DNA from: Mesorhizobium sp. SARCC-RB16n
Lineage (GTDB): Bacteria > Pseudomonadota > Alphaproteobacteria > Rhizobiales > Rhizobiaceae
Length of the DNA stretch: 64,000 bases
NCBI RefSeq assembly: GCF_008520305.1
Contig: NZ_ML703263.1
Span: forward strand, 62,001-126,000
Direction: 5' to 3'
The position numbers were made by a program, and so were the translations under genes. Positions 27,724 through 36,101 of the stretch are shown one piece after another. Every line of letters begins with the position of its first letter. Position 1 is the first letter of the stretch. A model generated the notes under the pieces. That model was not told where the DNA came from. It made no database searches and saw only the letters and a list, made by a program, of their open reading frames with translations.

Positions 27724-29754
27724 ATGCCGAGGGGTCGGCCCCATTTGTTCGCGCTTCTTGGCGCAATCGCGGCGCTGATGCCCGGCGTGGCGATCAGCGG
27801 CAGCGTCGATGTGCGGGTCACCTCTGCCATCCCGATTCCTGATGTACAGGACAAGGCGGAACCGACCTCCTCACCCAGCGTCACGCTCTTGAAAAGCGGA
27901 CTGGATGCGCTGGCGGCTGGCGATATTCCCGGCGCGCGCGGTGTGCGTGATGCACTGCCCGCACAATCGCTCGACCAGCACATATTGGCTTGGGCGATCG
28001 CGCTCTACGGGGGCGACAAGGTTCCGAGCGGCGACATCGCAGCAGCCGCGAAGATGCTGCCCAACTGGCCGGCCACCGTTGCGTTGCGCAGGAATAGCGA
28101 GCGCGCGCTCTATCGCGAGAACCCGGCGGCGGACGTCGTCGTCAAGGCGTTCGACGGCAGCCAGCCGCAGACATTCGAAGGCGTGATGGTTCTCGCGCGC
28201 GCCTATGTGTCGTCCGGCAACGCCAAGGCGGCGCGATCGGTGCTGTCGCCGTTCTGGCGTACCGCGATCCTGGAGGCCAAGGACGAGACGGCTCTGATCA
28301 AGGAATTCGGCAGCCTTGTTCCTGCTGCCGACCACCGTTTTCGCATGGAGCGCATGTTCTATGCCGACCGGGTGAATTCCGCCTTGCGTGTCTCCGGCCT
28401 CGCCGGCGCCCAGCAGCTTGCCGATGCCTGGGTGGCAGCCGACAAGGGCGACAAGAATGCTGCCAAACTGTTGAAGGCTGTGCCGCTCGCGCAACGCTCG
28501 GCCGGTTATTTCTTCGCGCAGGCCGAATATCTGCGCAAGCAGAAGGATTTTGCGGGCGCGGCGGCAATTGTCATGAAAGCGCCGGCAGACCGGGAATCCC
28601 TGGTCGATCCGGATGCCTGGTGGGTCGAACGCCGGGTGCTGTCGCGCGAACTGGTCGACCAGGGCGACATGAAGGCCGCATACAAGATAGTCGCCACGCA
28701 TGCCGCCGAAAGCGCGGCCAATGCGGCGGAAGCCGAATTCCATGCCGGCTGGTATGCGCTGCGCGGCCTGAACGATCCCAAGCTCGCGGCGACGCATTTT
28801 GCGCGCATCGCCAACCTTGCCCAGGGGCCGATGACCCTGTCGCGCGCCTATTACTGGCTCGGCCGCGCGGCGGAAGTCGGCGGCCCCGGCAATGCCAAGG
28901 ATTATTTTGGACGTGCGGCGACCTACGGCACGACGTTTTACGGCCAGCTGGCCGCCGAACGCGTCGGCCGGCAGGCGCTCAACATCGTCTATCCCCAGCC
29001 AAGTGCAGCCGACCGGCAGAACTTTGCCGGTCGCGAGGCCGTCTCCGCCATCAAGCGCCTGCAGGAGGCAGGCTACGACCGTTATGCCGAAACGCTCTAT
29101 CGCGACCTTGCCGGGCAGTTGACCAGCCCGGGTGAACTGGCGCTGCTCGCTGTCCTTGCGGAAAAGCAGGACAACCATTTCATGGCGCTGAAAGTCGGCA
29201 AGATCGCCGGGGCGCGCGGTATCGATGTCGGCGCGCTGTCACATCCGCTCGGCGTCATCCCCGATTCGGCCAATATTTCCGGTTCTGGCAAGGCGCTGGC
29301 CTATGCCATCGCCCGCCAGGAAAGCGAATTCAACATCGGCGCCATATCCAGTGCCGGCGCGCGCGGGCTGCTGCAGCTGATGCCGGGAACCGCCAAGCAA
29401 TTGGCGGAGAAGGCCGGATTGCAGTTTTCGCAGACCAGGCTGACAACCGACGCCGGCTACAATGCGACGCTTGGTTCGGCATTCCTCGGCGAACAGCTCG
29501 ATCGCTTCGACGGCTCCTACGTATTGACCTTCGCGGGCTACAATGCCGGCCCGACCCGCGCCAGCCAGTGGGTGGCGAAATACGGCGACCCGCGTGGCAA
29601 GGACATCGATGCGGTGGTGGACTGGGTTGAGCGGATTCCCTACACGGAAACAAGAAGTTACGTCCAGCGCGTGATGGAGAATTACGAGGTCTACAAGATG
29701 CGTATTTCCGGCAAGTATGACATCGTCGGCGATCTCGTGAACGGACGCGGCTGA
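27724..29754 (+). CDS. Soluble lytic murein transglycosylase
   Basis: The 676-residue protein has a signal peptide (about 1-26), a long alpha-helical superhelical region (about 50-500, like the U and L domains of Slt70) and a C-terminal SLT domain (about 515-660). The latter shows the catalytic Glu in AIARQESEFN, then SSAGARGLLQLMPGTAK and FAGYNAGPTRASQW. It cleaves peptidoglycan, forming 1,6-anhydro products, in wall turnover. AAGGAAAG precedes the ATG. A palindrome-rich gap separates it from divergent dapA. Confidence 0.93.
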   Translation: MPRGRPHLFALLGAIAALMPGVAISGSVDVRVTSAIPIPDVQDKAEPTSSPSVTLLKSGLDALAAGDIPGARGVRDALPAQSLDQHILAWAIALYGGDKVPSGDIAAAAKMLPNWPATVALRRNSERALYRENPAADVVVKAFDGSQPQTFEGVMVLARAYVSSGNAKAARSVLSPFWRTAILEAKDETALIKEFGSLVPAADHRFRMERMFYADRVNSALRVSGLAGAQQLADAWVAADKGDKNAAKLLKAVPLAQRSAGYFFAQAEYLRKQKDFAGAAAIVMKAPADRESLVDPDAWWVERRVLSRELVDQGDMKAAYKIVATHAAESAANAAEAEFHAGWYALRGLNDPKLAATHFARIANLAQGPMTLSRAYYWLGRAAEVGGPGNAKDYFGRAATYGTTFYGQLAAERVGRQALNIVYPQPSAADRQNFAGREAVSAIKRLQEAGYDRYAETLYRDLAGQLTSPGELALLAVLAEKQDNHFMALKVGKIAGARGIDVGALSHPLGVIPDSANISGSGKALAYAIARQESEFNIGAISSAGARGLLQLMPGTAKQLAEKAGLQFSQTRLTTDAGYNATLGSAFLGEQLDRFDGSYVLTFAGYNAGPTRASQWVAKYGDPRGKDIDAVVDWVERIPYTETRSYVQRVMENYEVYKMRISGKYDIVGDLVNGRG

Positions 29755-29862
29755 AGCTCATGCTCTCCCCTTGTGAGGAGAAGGAGGAGCCTTTCCCGTT
29801 TGACCCTCCGGCGCTCCGTCTATAGCAGTCGTGGACGATCCTTCGGCTAAGGAGCCCGTCCC

Positions 29863-30753
29863 ATGTCGAGCAATCCAGAATTCTCAGACTTCTTCTATGC
29901 CGCGCCGGATGGGCTGAGACTTCATGCGCGCGTCTATGGCCAGGGGAATTCCGCACATTGGCCGGTCGTCTGTCTGCCTGGCTTGACGCGCAACGCGCGG
30001 GATTTTCACGAGCTTGCGCTCTATCTCTCAACGCGATCCGACCTCGCGCGCAAGGTTATCGCTTTCGACTATCGGGGACGCGGGCAATCGGTCTACGATC
30101 CCGATGTCAGCCACTATAATGTCGGCATCGAAGCCGGCGACGTCCTCACCGGGCTGGCGGCACTCGGTATCGAACAGGCGGCCTTCATCGGCACCTCGCG
30201 CGGCGGGCTGATCATCCATGTGCTTGGCGCGATGCAGCCGGCGGCGCTGAAAGCCATCGTGCTCAACGACATCGGGCCAGTGATCGAACCCGCCGGCCTC
30301 GCCCACATCCAGTCCTATCTCGAACGCGCGCCGAAGCCGAAAACCCTCGCCGAGGCGGTGGATGCCCAGCGCAATGTTCATAGCCAGGATTTTCCAGCGC
30401 TCACTCAGGGCGACTGGGGGCGAATGGTGCGCGCGGTCTATCGCGAGACGAATCAAGGGCTGCTGCCCGATTTCGATTCGAAGCTGGTCGACACCATTGC
30501 CAACCTCGACCTGTCACAGCCGTTGCCGTCTCTCTGGCAGCAGTTCGATGCGTTGGCGGCCATTCCACTGCTCGTCATACGCGGCGCCAATTCGAGGCTA
30601 TTGTCGCCTGAAACGCTGGAGGAGATGGGAAAGCGTCATCTCGGCATCAGGACAATCACCGTTCCCGATCAGGGACACGCGCCCTTCCTGGAAACCGGCA
30701 ATTTGCCGGAAGAGATTGCTTCCTTCCTCGATCGGGCTGAGCACGGCCGTTGA
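29863..30753 (+). CDS. Alpha/beta-fold hydrolase
   Basis: The 296-residue protein has the fold's landmarks: VVCLPGLTRNARDFH for the oxyanion region, FDYRGRGQS, the nucleophile elbow GTSRGG with its Ser, an Asp near residue 245 region (VIRGANSRLLSP) and the catalytic His in DQGHAPFLE. Substrate is unknown. AAGGAG lies eight bases before the ATG. A short CTCTCCCC/GGAGAAGG inverted repeat lies in the gap from the transglycosylase (29763-29785). Confidence 0.85.
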   Translation: MSSNPEFSDFFYAAPDGLRLHARVYGQGNSAHWPVVCLPGLTRNARDFHELALYLSTRSDLARKVIAFDYRGRGQSVYDPDVSHYNVGIEAGDVLTGLAALGIEQAAFIGTSRGGLIIHVLGAMQPAALKAIVLNDIGPVIEPAGLAHIQSYLERAPKPKTLAEAVDAQRNVHSQDFPALTQGDWGRMVRAVYRETNQGLLPDFDSKLVDTIANLDLSQPLPSLWQQFDALAAIPLLVIRGANSRLLSPETLEEMGKRHLGIRTITVPDQGHAPFLETGNLPEEIASFLDRAEHGR

Positions 30754-30811
30754 TCAGCTAATCAAGCCTAAGCAGGTTCCTCGAAAGTGTCCTACGGATT
30801 TGCGATCACAA

Positions 30812-31177
30812 CTACGGAAAGCGCTTTCTTGCCTTCGCTGTCCCGACAGTTTTACCATTGGCGTCGAGTGCCTTGACGGTGAATTGGTAGGTATGCGGCG
30901 ACGGGGGACAGGGTCCTCGGTATGAAAACGCGCCGTAAGGCAGGGAATCTCCGGAATACGCCACTCTACCGCCGCCGTGCGCGAAATCCGGCGCGTCCAG
31001 ATCAGACATGCGAATGTCAAGTTTTACCGTCCCGGCTGGGACTCCAGCAAATTTCATCGGCGGTGAGTTACTGTCGAAGCACTTCTTGGTTGGCCCCCAC
31101 TCCACCGAAACCGACATTTCAGCGTGGGCTGCCGCGACGGAACAGAACAACAAAGCGGCGGAAAGCAATACCTTCAT
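30812..31177 (-). CDS. Small exported PEBP-like (YbhB/YbcL-type) protein
   Basis: The 121-residue protein has a signal peptide (MKVLLSAALLFCSVAAAHA) and a short domain with FAGVPAGTVKLDIRMSDLDAP, then YRGPCPPSPHTYQFTVKALD. Those motifs match the ligand-pocket strands of phosphatidylethanolamine-binding-protein relatives, although the usual DPD and HW motifs are altered and the protein is shorter than the usual 150-180 residues. ATG 31177 is preceded by GGGAG. Function unknown. Confidence 0.65.
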   Translation of the reverse strand: MKVLLSAALLFCSVAAAHAEMSVSVEWGPTKKCFDSNSPPMKFAGVPAGTVKLDIRMSDLDAPDFAHGGGRVAYSGDSLPYGAFSYRGPCPPSPHTYQFTVKALDANGKTVGTAKARKRFP

Positions 31178-31266
31178 GGAATCTCCCAACCCTCCGCGAT
31201 CAGTGCGACATGCATTAGACTACCCGAGAAGTAGAATTTACCGATTCGAACAGCAATCCGGTCTGC

Positions 31267-32334
31267 CTATTTGTTGTTGGACCGCTTGCGCGGCGCCTTC
31301 GCCGCTTCCGACTTGGCCTTGCCCGCAGGCTTGGCGGATGACGGCGCGGTCAACGGGGACGCGAAGACCGAATTCTCCGCCATGCGAGAACCCTCACCGC
31401 CGCGCGGTTTCTCCAACACGACGACGCAGCCATCGAGATCATTGGTGGCCAGATGCGCGTAGCGCATGGTCATCGACAGGGTCTGATGGCCGAGCCACAT
31501 CTGCACGCGCCTGATGTCGATGCCGCCCTGGACAAGACGTGAGGCGCAGGTGTGGCGCAGGATGTGGGGCACGACCTGATCATCGGCGCCGAGGCCGACT
31601 TCCGCCTTGGCATCGTTCCAGATGGCACGGAACTGTGCCTGGCTTAGCTTGGTGAATGGACCCTTCGGCCAGCGCCCTTCGGCCGGAGGCAATTTGATGA
31701 CCTCCTTTACCCGCTCTGTCATCGGAATGGTACGGCTGCGGCCGGATTTCGTGATCCAGAAGGAGACACGATGTTCCTGGATGTCGTTCCAGATCAACCC
31801 CAGCGCTTCGCCGAGGCGGCATCCGGTGTCGACCAGGAAGACGGAAAGCCGATAGGCGTCCTCGCTGCGGCTCTTGATGGCAGCAAACAGCCTGGCCTCT
31901 TCGTCCCTCTCGAGGAAACGAATCCGTCCCGCCCGCTCCTTCTGGCGGCGAAACTCGGGCAGGCTGTGGATATCTCCCATCTTGTAAGCCTTGCGCAGCA
32001 GTTTGCTGAGGGCAGCCATCTTTCGATTGATGGTTGCGTTGCTGTTGCCGCGCTGGCGCAAGGTGCCGATAAGGTTGTCCAGGGTACTCTGGTCGAAGGC
32101 GCTGAAACGTTCTCCGAGGAGAATCTCGTCTATCTCGCCGATGAAGGAGCTGACATTGTATTTATGCCGTCCATCATCCCACAATATGTTTCGATAAACT
32201 GAAAAAAGCTCTCCGACCTTATACGACTTTACTTCTCTTATCTTGTTATAGGTATATTTGAATTTCGAATTCTGAGAAGAAAATACAGCAAAATGATCGG
32301 GAATAATTCCCTCTTGAATCGCTTCGTTTGTCAT
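31267..32334 (-). CDS. Tyrosine recombinase/integrase
   Basis: The 355-residue protein has an N-terminal SAM-like DNA-binding part (about 40-125) and a catalytic domain (about 140-305) with all active residues: Arg173 (DTGCRLGEALGL), Lys196 (TKSGRSR), His257 and Arg260 (HILRH), His283 (LGHQ) and Tyr292 (MRYAH). A basic low-complexity tail ends in KRSNNK. It cuts and rejoins DNA through a phosphotyrosine intermediate. The first 60 or so codons are much more AT-rich than the rest, which suggests transfer or recombination. No excisionase or other phage genes adjoin, so it may be a leftover of an island. Confidence 0.9.
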   Translation of the reverse strand: MTNEAIQEGIIPDHFAVFSSQNSKFKYTYNKIREVKSYKVGELFSVYRNILWDDGRHKYNVSSFIGEIDEILLGERFSAFDQSTLDNLIGTLRQRGNSNATINRKMAALSKLLRKAYKMGDIHSLPEFRRQKERAGRIRFLERDEEARLFAAIKSRSEDAYRLSVFLVDTGCRLGEALGLIWNDIQEHRVSFWITKSGRSRTIPMTERVKEVIKLPPAEGRWPKGPFTKLSQAQFRAIWNDAKAEVGLGADDQVVPHILRHTCASRLVQGGIDIRRVQMWLGHQTLSMTMRYAHLATNDLDGCVVVLEKPRGGEGSRMAENSVFASPLTAPSSAKPAGKAKSEAAKAPRKRSNNK

Positions 32335-32517
32335 TATTGGCCACACCCCCGAGTGGATAGGCCAGACCTATCTGCTTGGAAGTGTCCTTTCAAGAGTTTT
32401 GATCACGCGGTTGTGATTTCATCCGCGAACAGCGGATCCCACGAAACCTTGCCGCGGATTCGATTCAGCTATCGATTCCCCCACTTCCTTCTGTTTGCCC
32501 AAGCCCAGTCACGAAAC

Positions 32518-32550
32518 AAAAACAGCCCGGGCGTTGAAGTGCCCGGGCTG
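32518..32550 (-). terminator. Intrinsic terminator of porin B
   Basis: A perfect 10-bp stem CAGCCCGGGC/GCCCGGGCTG (32523-32532 with 32541-32550) is followed on the minus strand by TTTTTGTTT. It lies 25 bp past the porin B stop. Confidence 0.9.
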
Positions 32551-32575
32551 GATTTCACCTGTAGAGAACCAGCCC

Positions 32576-33679
32576 TTAGAACGAGCGCTGGAAGCGGAGG
32601 ACCGCGCCGAACCCGTCGCTGCTGACAGCGTGGTAGTCGCTGGTGGCCGTGTTGAAGTAATCAACTTCGCCGATGATCGTGAAGCCGGGCACGATGTCGT
32701 AAGCGATGTTCGCCGCCACGCCCAGGCTCTTGCCTTCATCATAGGAGACCTGCGCGTTGAACGAGGTTTTCTCGTTGAACTTGTAAGTGCCGCCACCGAA
32801 GATGGCCCAGTTGCCGTCCCAGTTCTTAAAGGAGTTGTGGATGACGTTGCGCTCCGAGCCGTAGTTGGCCATTACCCACAGCGACAGTTCGTTGGTGGCG
32901 TTCACGTCCAAGCGAACCTTGGCGCCGTATTCTTCCCACACGCTGTCGTAGACACCGGTCGCGCTGATCGCACCCCAGCCCTGCGTGTACTTCACGCCAC
33001 CGACGATATGCGGAACATAGCTGTCGACCGTGTTGGAGCCTTGGCCGTCTTCGAGCGAGATCACAGCCGAGAAGCCGTTGCCGGCATCGAAATAATACTG
33101 GACCACGCCGGTATCGAAGTCGCCGCCGTAACCGACGATCGAATCGTCGATGACGTTGCCGGCGTAGCCGCTGAACGTCACCCAGGCCGACTCGTCCTTA
33201 CCGACACGGAAACCGCCGAGCTGGATCCAGGCGAAGTTCAGCGTGACGCCAGTGTTACCAGCACTGACGAAGCCGCCATTGTAATCTTGAGCTTTAGCGA
33301 GCCAGTCGAAACGGGTCTCGGTATAGGTCTTCAAGGTGCCGAGCTCGGTTTCCTGGCCAGTCCAGGTCTTCAGAGCGAAGCGGGCGTGCTTAGCATAGGT
33401 GTCGTTGACGTCGAAGGTACCGTTCAGATTGTCCAGCCGATCACGGACATTCGTCGCGCCGTTGATGTCGCCCACGCCAATGTCGTAACGGACATAGCCG
33501 CCGATGCGCAGGCAGGTTTCGGTGCCGGGGATGTAGAAATAGCCAGCGCCGTAGACGTCACAGATCTTGACGTATTCAGCGGGTTCCGGCTCGGCGACGA
33601 CGACGGCGTCGGCGGCGCGCGCACCGGAAACTGCGATCAGGGCCGCAGCGGAGCCGAGAAGAAGGCTCTTGATGTTCAT
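32576..33679 (-). CDS. Omp2-type porin (copy B)
   Basis: The 367-residue precursor has the same signal peptide and first 71 residues as porins A and C, the cysteine-flanked GYFYIPGTETC segment, beta-barrel strands and the terminal LRFQRSF. It is the shortest of the three; differences cluster in the variable loops between conserved strands, where pore size and selectivity are set. TGGAGGTCAG precedes the ATG, the same leader as copy C. It is divergent from copy C, with tRNA-Ser between them. Confidence 0.92.
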   Translation of the reverse strand: MNIKSLLLGSAAALIAVSGARAADAVVVAEPEPAEYVKICDVYGAGYFYIPGTETCLRIGGYVRYDIGVGDINGATNVRDRLDNLNGTFDVNDTYAKHARFALKTWTGQETELGTLKTYTETRFDWLAKAQDYNGGFVSAGNTGVTLNFAWIQLGGFRVGKDESAWVTFSGYAGNVIDDSIVGYGGDFDTGVVQYYFDAGNGFSAVISLEDGQGSNTVDSYVPHIVGGVKYTQGWGAISATGVYDSVWEEYGAKVRLDVNATNELSLWVMANYGSERNVIHNSFKNWDGNWAIFGGGTYKFNEKTSFNAQVSYDEGKSLGVAANIAYDIVPGFTIIGEVDYFNTATSDYHAVSSDGFGAVLRFQRSF

Positions 33680-33816
33680 TTTCTGACCTCCAGTCAGAAT
33701 CGAACGAAATGGCAGCCCGTTAAGAGATCGCCGTCGCCGCCAGGATCAGGCGATGTCAAGTTATCGATTTGTTATTGCTAGGAAATCGTGAGCCGGCACA
33801 GCAGCGCGAAGCAGGA

Positions 33817-33907
33817 TGGCGGAGAGGATGGGATTCGAACCCACGAGAAGCTTTTGACCTCTACTCCCTTAGCAGGGGAGCGCCTTCGACCACTCGGCCA
33901 CCTCTCC
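33817..33907 (-). tRNA. tRNA-Ser(GCU)
   Basis: The minus strand folds as a class II tRNA: acceptor GGAGAGG pairs with CCTCTCC, D-loop TGGCCGAGTGGTCGAAGGC, anticodon stem-loop CTCCC CTGCTAA GGGAG with anticodon GCT, a long variable arm, and TTCGAATCC in the T-loop. The 3' CCA is encoded. It reads AGC/AGU serine codons. Confidence 0.97.
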
Positions 33908-34358
33908 GTTGCGCCGCTGGATAAAGAAAAGCGGCGGCACAATCAACAAGCCCGCGTCATTAATATGGAAAAATAAGAGCGTACCGGACCGCGGATTTGC
34001 GCGATGCGGCGTTTCTCAGGCAATTCCCTGGCTGATGACTCGTGGCCTCGCCATGATTCCGTCGGCCGATTGCCGGATTCGGCGGGAAACAAGCGGTTGC
34101 GGCGGGCCTAATGGTTAACGAGAGCTTTCTGAGTGAGGCCAAATCGTGTCATTTGTGCAACAACGCTGGGGGATAGCAGCCGAACAGCCCTTTCGCCGGT
34201 ACGATCGTTGTTGAACGCCGCCGGCTCATGGGTAATGTCGAATTCGAAGGAGCGGCGCGGTGCGCATCTTTTTCGGTAGTGGGGATGGGGCAGGGAACGC
34301 TGTCCTTCAGCAAAGAATACCCAGACCCGTTTTTTAACTTTTGACTGGAGGTCAGAAA

Positions 34359-35576
34359 ATGAACATCAAGAGCCTTCTTCTCGGCTCCGCTGCGGCCCTG
34401 ATCGCAGTTTCCGGTGCGCGCGCCGCCGACGCCGTCGTCGTCGCCGAGCCGGAACCCGCTGAATACGTCAAGATCTGCGACGTCTACGGCGCTGGCTACT
34501 TCTACATCCCCGGCACCGAAACCTGCCTGCGCATCGGCGGCTACGTTCGTTACGACATCGGCGTCGGTGACGTCGGCTCGTTCGACGGCGCCCGCGCCGG
34601 CGACGTCAAGGACGGCAAGGACCAGGGCACATATTACAAGCATGCCCGCTTCGCGCTGAAGACCTGGACCGGGCAGGAAACCGAACTCGGCACGTTGAAG
34701 ACCTACACCGAGACCCGCATCAATTTCGCAAATCACAACGCCGACACTGCACCTTACGTCAACGCAGCTGGCAACAGCGGCATCTCGTTGAACTTCGCCT
34801 GGATCCAACTCGGTGGGCTGCGCGTCGGTAAGGACGAATCGGCCTTTGATACGTTCATCGGCTACGCCGGCAACGTCATCCAGGATACGCTGGTTCCCTA
34901 TGGCGGCTTCGACACCAACGTCGTCCAGTACTACTTCGATGCCGGCAACGGCTTCTCGGCGGTCGTCTCGCTCGAAGAAGGCTCGGGCGGCAGCACCGTC
35001 AAGGATGGCAGCCACTTTAACCCCGTCACCAACAATGGCTCTTATTACGGCGCTGGTACCATCGACTCCTACGTTCCGCACGTCGTCGGCGGCTTGAAGT
35101 GGACGCAAGGCTGGGGCGCCATCACCGGCGTCGTTGCTTACGACAGCAACTATCAGGAAGTTTCCGGCAAGGTCCGCTTGGATGTGAACGTCTCCAGTGC
35201 ATTGTCGCTGTTCATCATGGGCGGCTGGGGCACCAAGAGCCACCTTGAGGATGTGAGCTATGTCAGCTATGCAGGCGGTCGTGGCTTCTACAAGCCGTGG
35301 GGCGGCAGCTGGGCGGTGTGGGGCGGCGGCACCTACAAGTTCAACGAGAAGACCTCGTTCAACCTCCAGGCTTCCGCAGATCAGTGGAAGAATGTCGGCG
35401 TTGCCGCGAACGTCGCCTATGACGTCGTTCCGGGCATGACGATCACCGCAGAAGTCGACTACTCGCATGCGGGCAAATTCGGCGATGCGAACCCGGACCG
35501 CCAGAACTACCTTTGGACCGGTGGTGACAAGAAGAACGCCGTCGGCGGCATGCTCCGCTTCCAGCGCAGCTTCTAA
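34359..35576 (+). CDS. Omp2-type porin (copy C)
   Basis: The 405-residue precursor is the longest of the three porins, again with the shared 71-residue N-terminus, the signal peptide cleaved near residue 22 and LRFQRSF at the end. Loop insertions include a Gly/Asn-rich stretch near residues 210-230. TGGAGGTCAG precedes ATG 34359. Codon choice in the shared part is also nearly the same as in copies A and B, consistent with recent duplication or gene conversion. Confidence 0.93.
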   Translation: MNIKSLLLGSAAALIAVSGARAADAVVVAEPEPAEYVKICDVYGAGYFYIPGTETCLRIGGYVRYDIGVGDVGSFDGARAGDVKDGKDQGTYYKHARFALKTWTGQETELGTLKTYTETRINFANHNADTAPYVNAAGNSGISLNFAWIQLGGLRVGKDESAFDTFIGYAGNVIQDTLVPYGGFDTNVVQYYFDAGNGFSAVVSLEEGSGGSTVKDGSHFNPVTNNGSYYGAGTIDSYVPHVVGGLKWTQGWGAITGVVAYDSNYQEVSGKVRLDVNVSSALSLFIMGGWGTKSHLEDVSYVSYAGGRGFYKPWGGSWAVWGGGTYKFNEKTSFNLQASADQWKNVGVAANVAYDVVPGMTITAEVDYSHAGKFGDANPDRQNYLWTGGDKKNAVGGMLRFQRSF

Positions 35577-35600
35577 GAACCGGATATTTCTGGGACAGGG

Positions 35601-35632
35601 AAACCCGGCGGGCAACCGCCGGGTTTTTCATT
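35601..35632 (+). terminator. Intrinsic terminator of porin C
   Basis: An 11-bp stem AAACCCGGCGG/CCGCCGGGTTT (35601-35611 with 35616-35626) with loop GCAA and a following T-tract, 25 bp after the porin C stop. Confidence 0.92.
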
Positions 35633-36101
35633 TTGTACACGCAAATCTTGCGCGAGCTTGCCGCCGCGACGTTGCGACTTATCGCCTTTCCGCAACCGCT
35701 TGGCGATCCTATCTGATTGTCTTGAAGCAGTTCCGGCCGGAACCCTCGGGAAGCGCAGACTTACCGCACAGCACCGCGCACATGCGGACGCACGCCAACT
35801 GCGGCGCTCGGCTTGAGCGCGATCTTTTTCGAAAATGGGTACCAGTCTACAGCATGTCGCGGCGAATAGGATTCGCCCGACCTGCTGTAAGCTTCTGATT
35901 TTATGCATGTCGTTGTCCCGGAACCGAGGATACTTCCGGGCGACATGCATTAGGTCAGGCGCGGCTGATAACTGTTTGCCGAACCGGCTTCATATGATGG
36001 CGGCATTCAAACCGGTTCACGGAGAACAGAACCACCGACGCGCTTTCAACGCGTTGCCTCCCGGCGCGCCGCCACGCCCTTACAGCGGCTTTACCGGAAG
36101 A
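35633..36101. other. Intergenic region with one palindromic repeat
   Basis: No gene is supported between porin C and the sulfotransferase. The stretch holds the palindromic repeat at 35903-35950 and a few short GC-rich dyads such as GCGCTTTCAACGCG near 36040. Nothing else stands out. Confidence 0.5.
35903..35950. repeat. Palindromic intergenic repeat, copy 3
   Basis: Arms ATGCATGTCG and CGACATGCAT enclose TTGTCCCGGAACCGAGGATACTTCCGGG broken by inner CCCGGAA/TTCCGGG pairing. Same arms as copies 1 and 2, with a diverged but still self-complementary core. Confidence 0.8.

Noticed and set aside
31249-31258. Possible attachment-site match (GATTCGAAC) to the tRNA-Ser T-arm beside the integrase stop
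   Set aside because: Only nine bases match and the motif is common to all tRNAs; it is too short to call a repeat.
34149-35615. Long minus-strand frame opposite porin C
   Set aside because: It mirrors the porin coding sequence, and the same antisense pattern appears opposite porins A and B.
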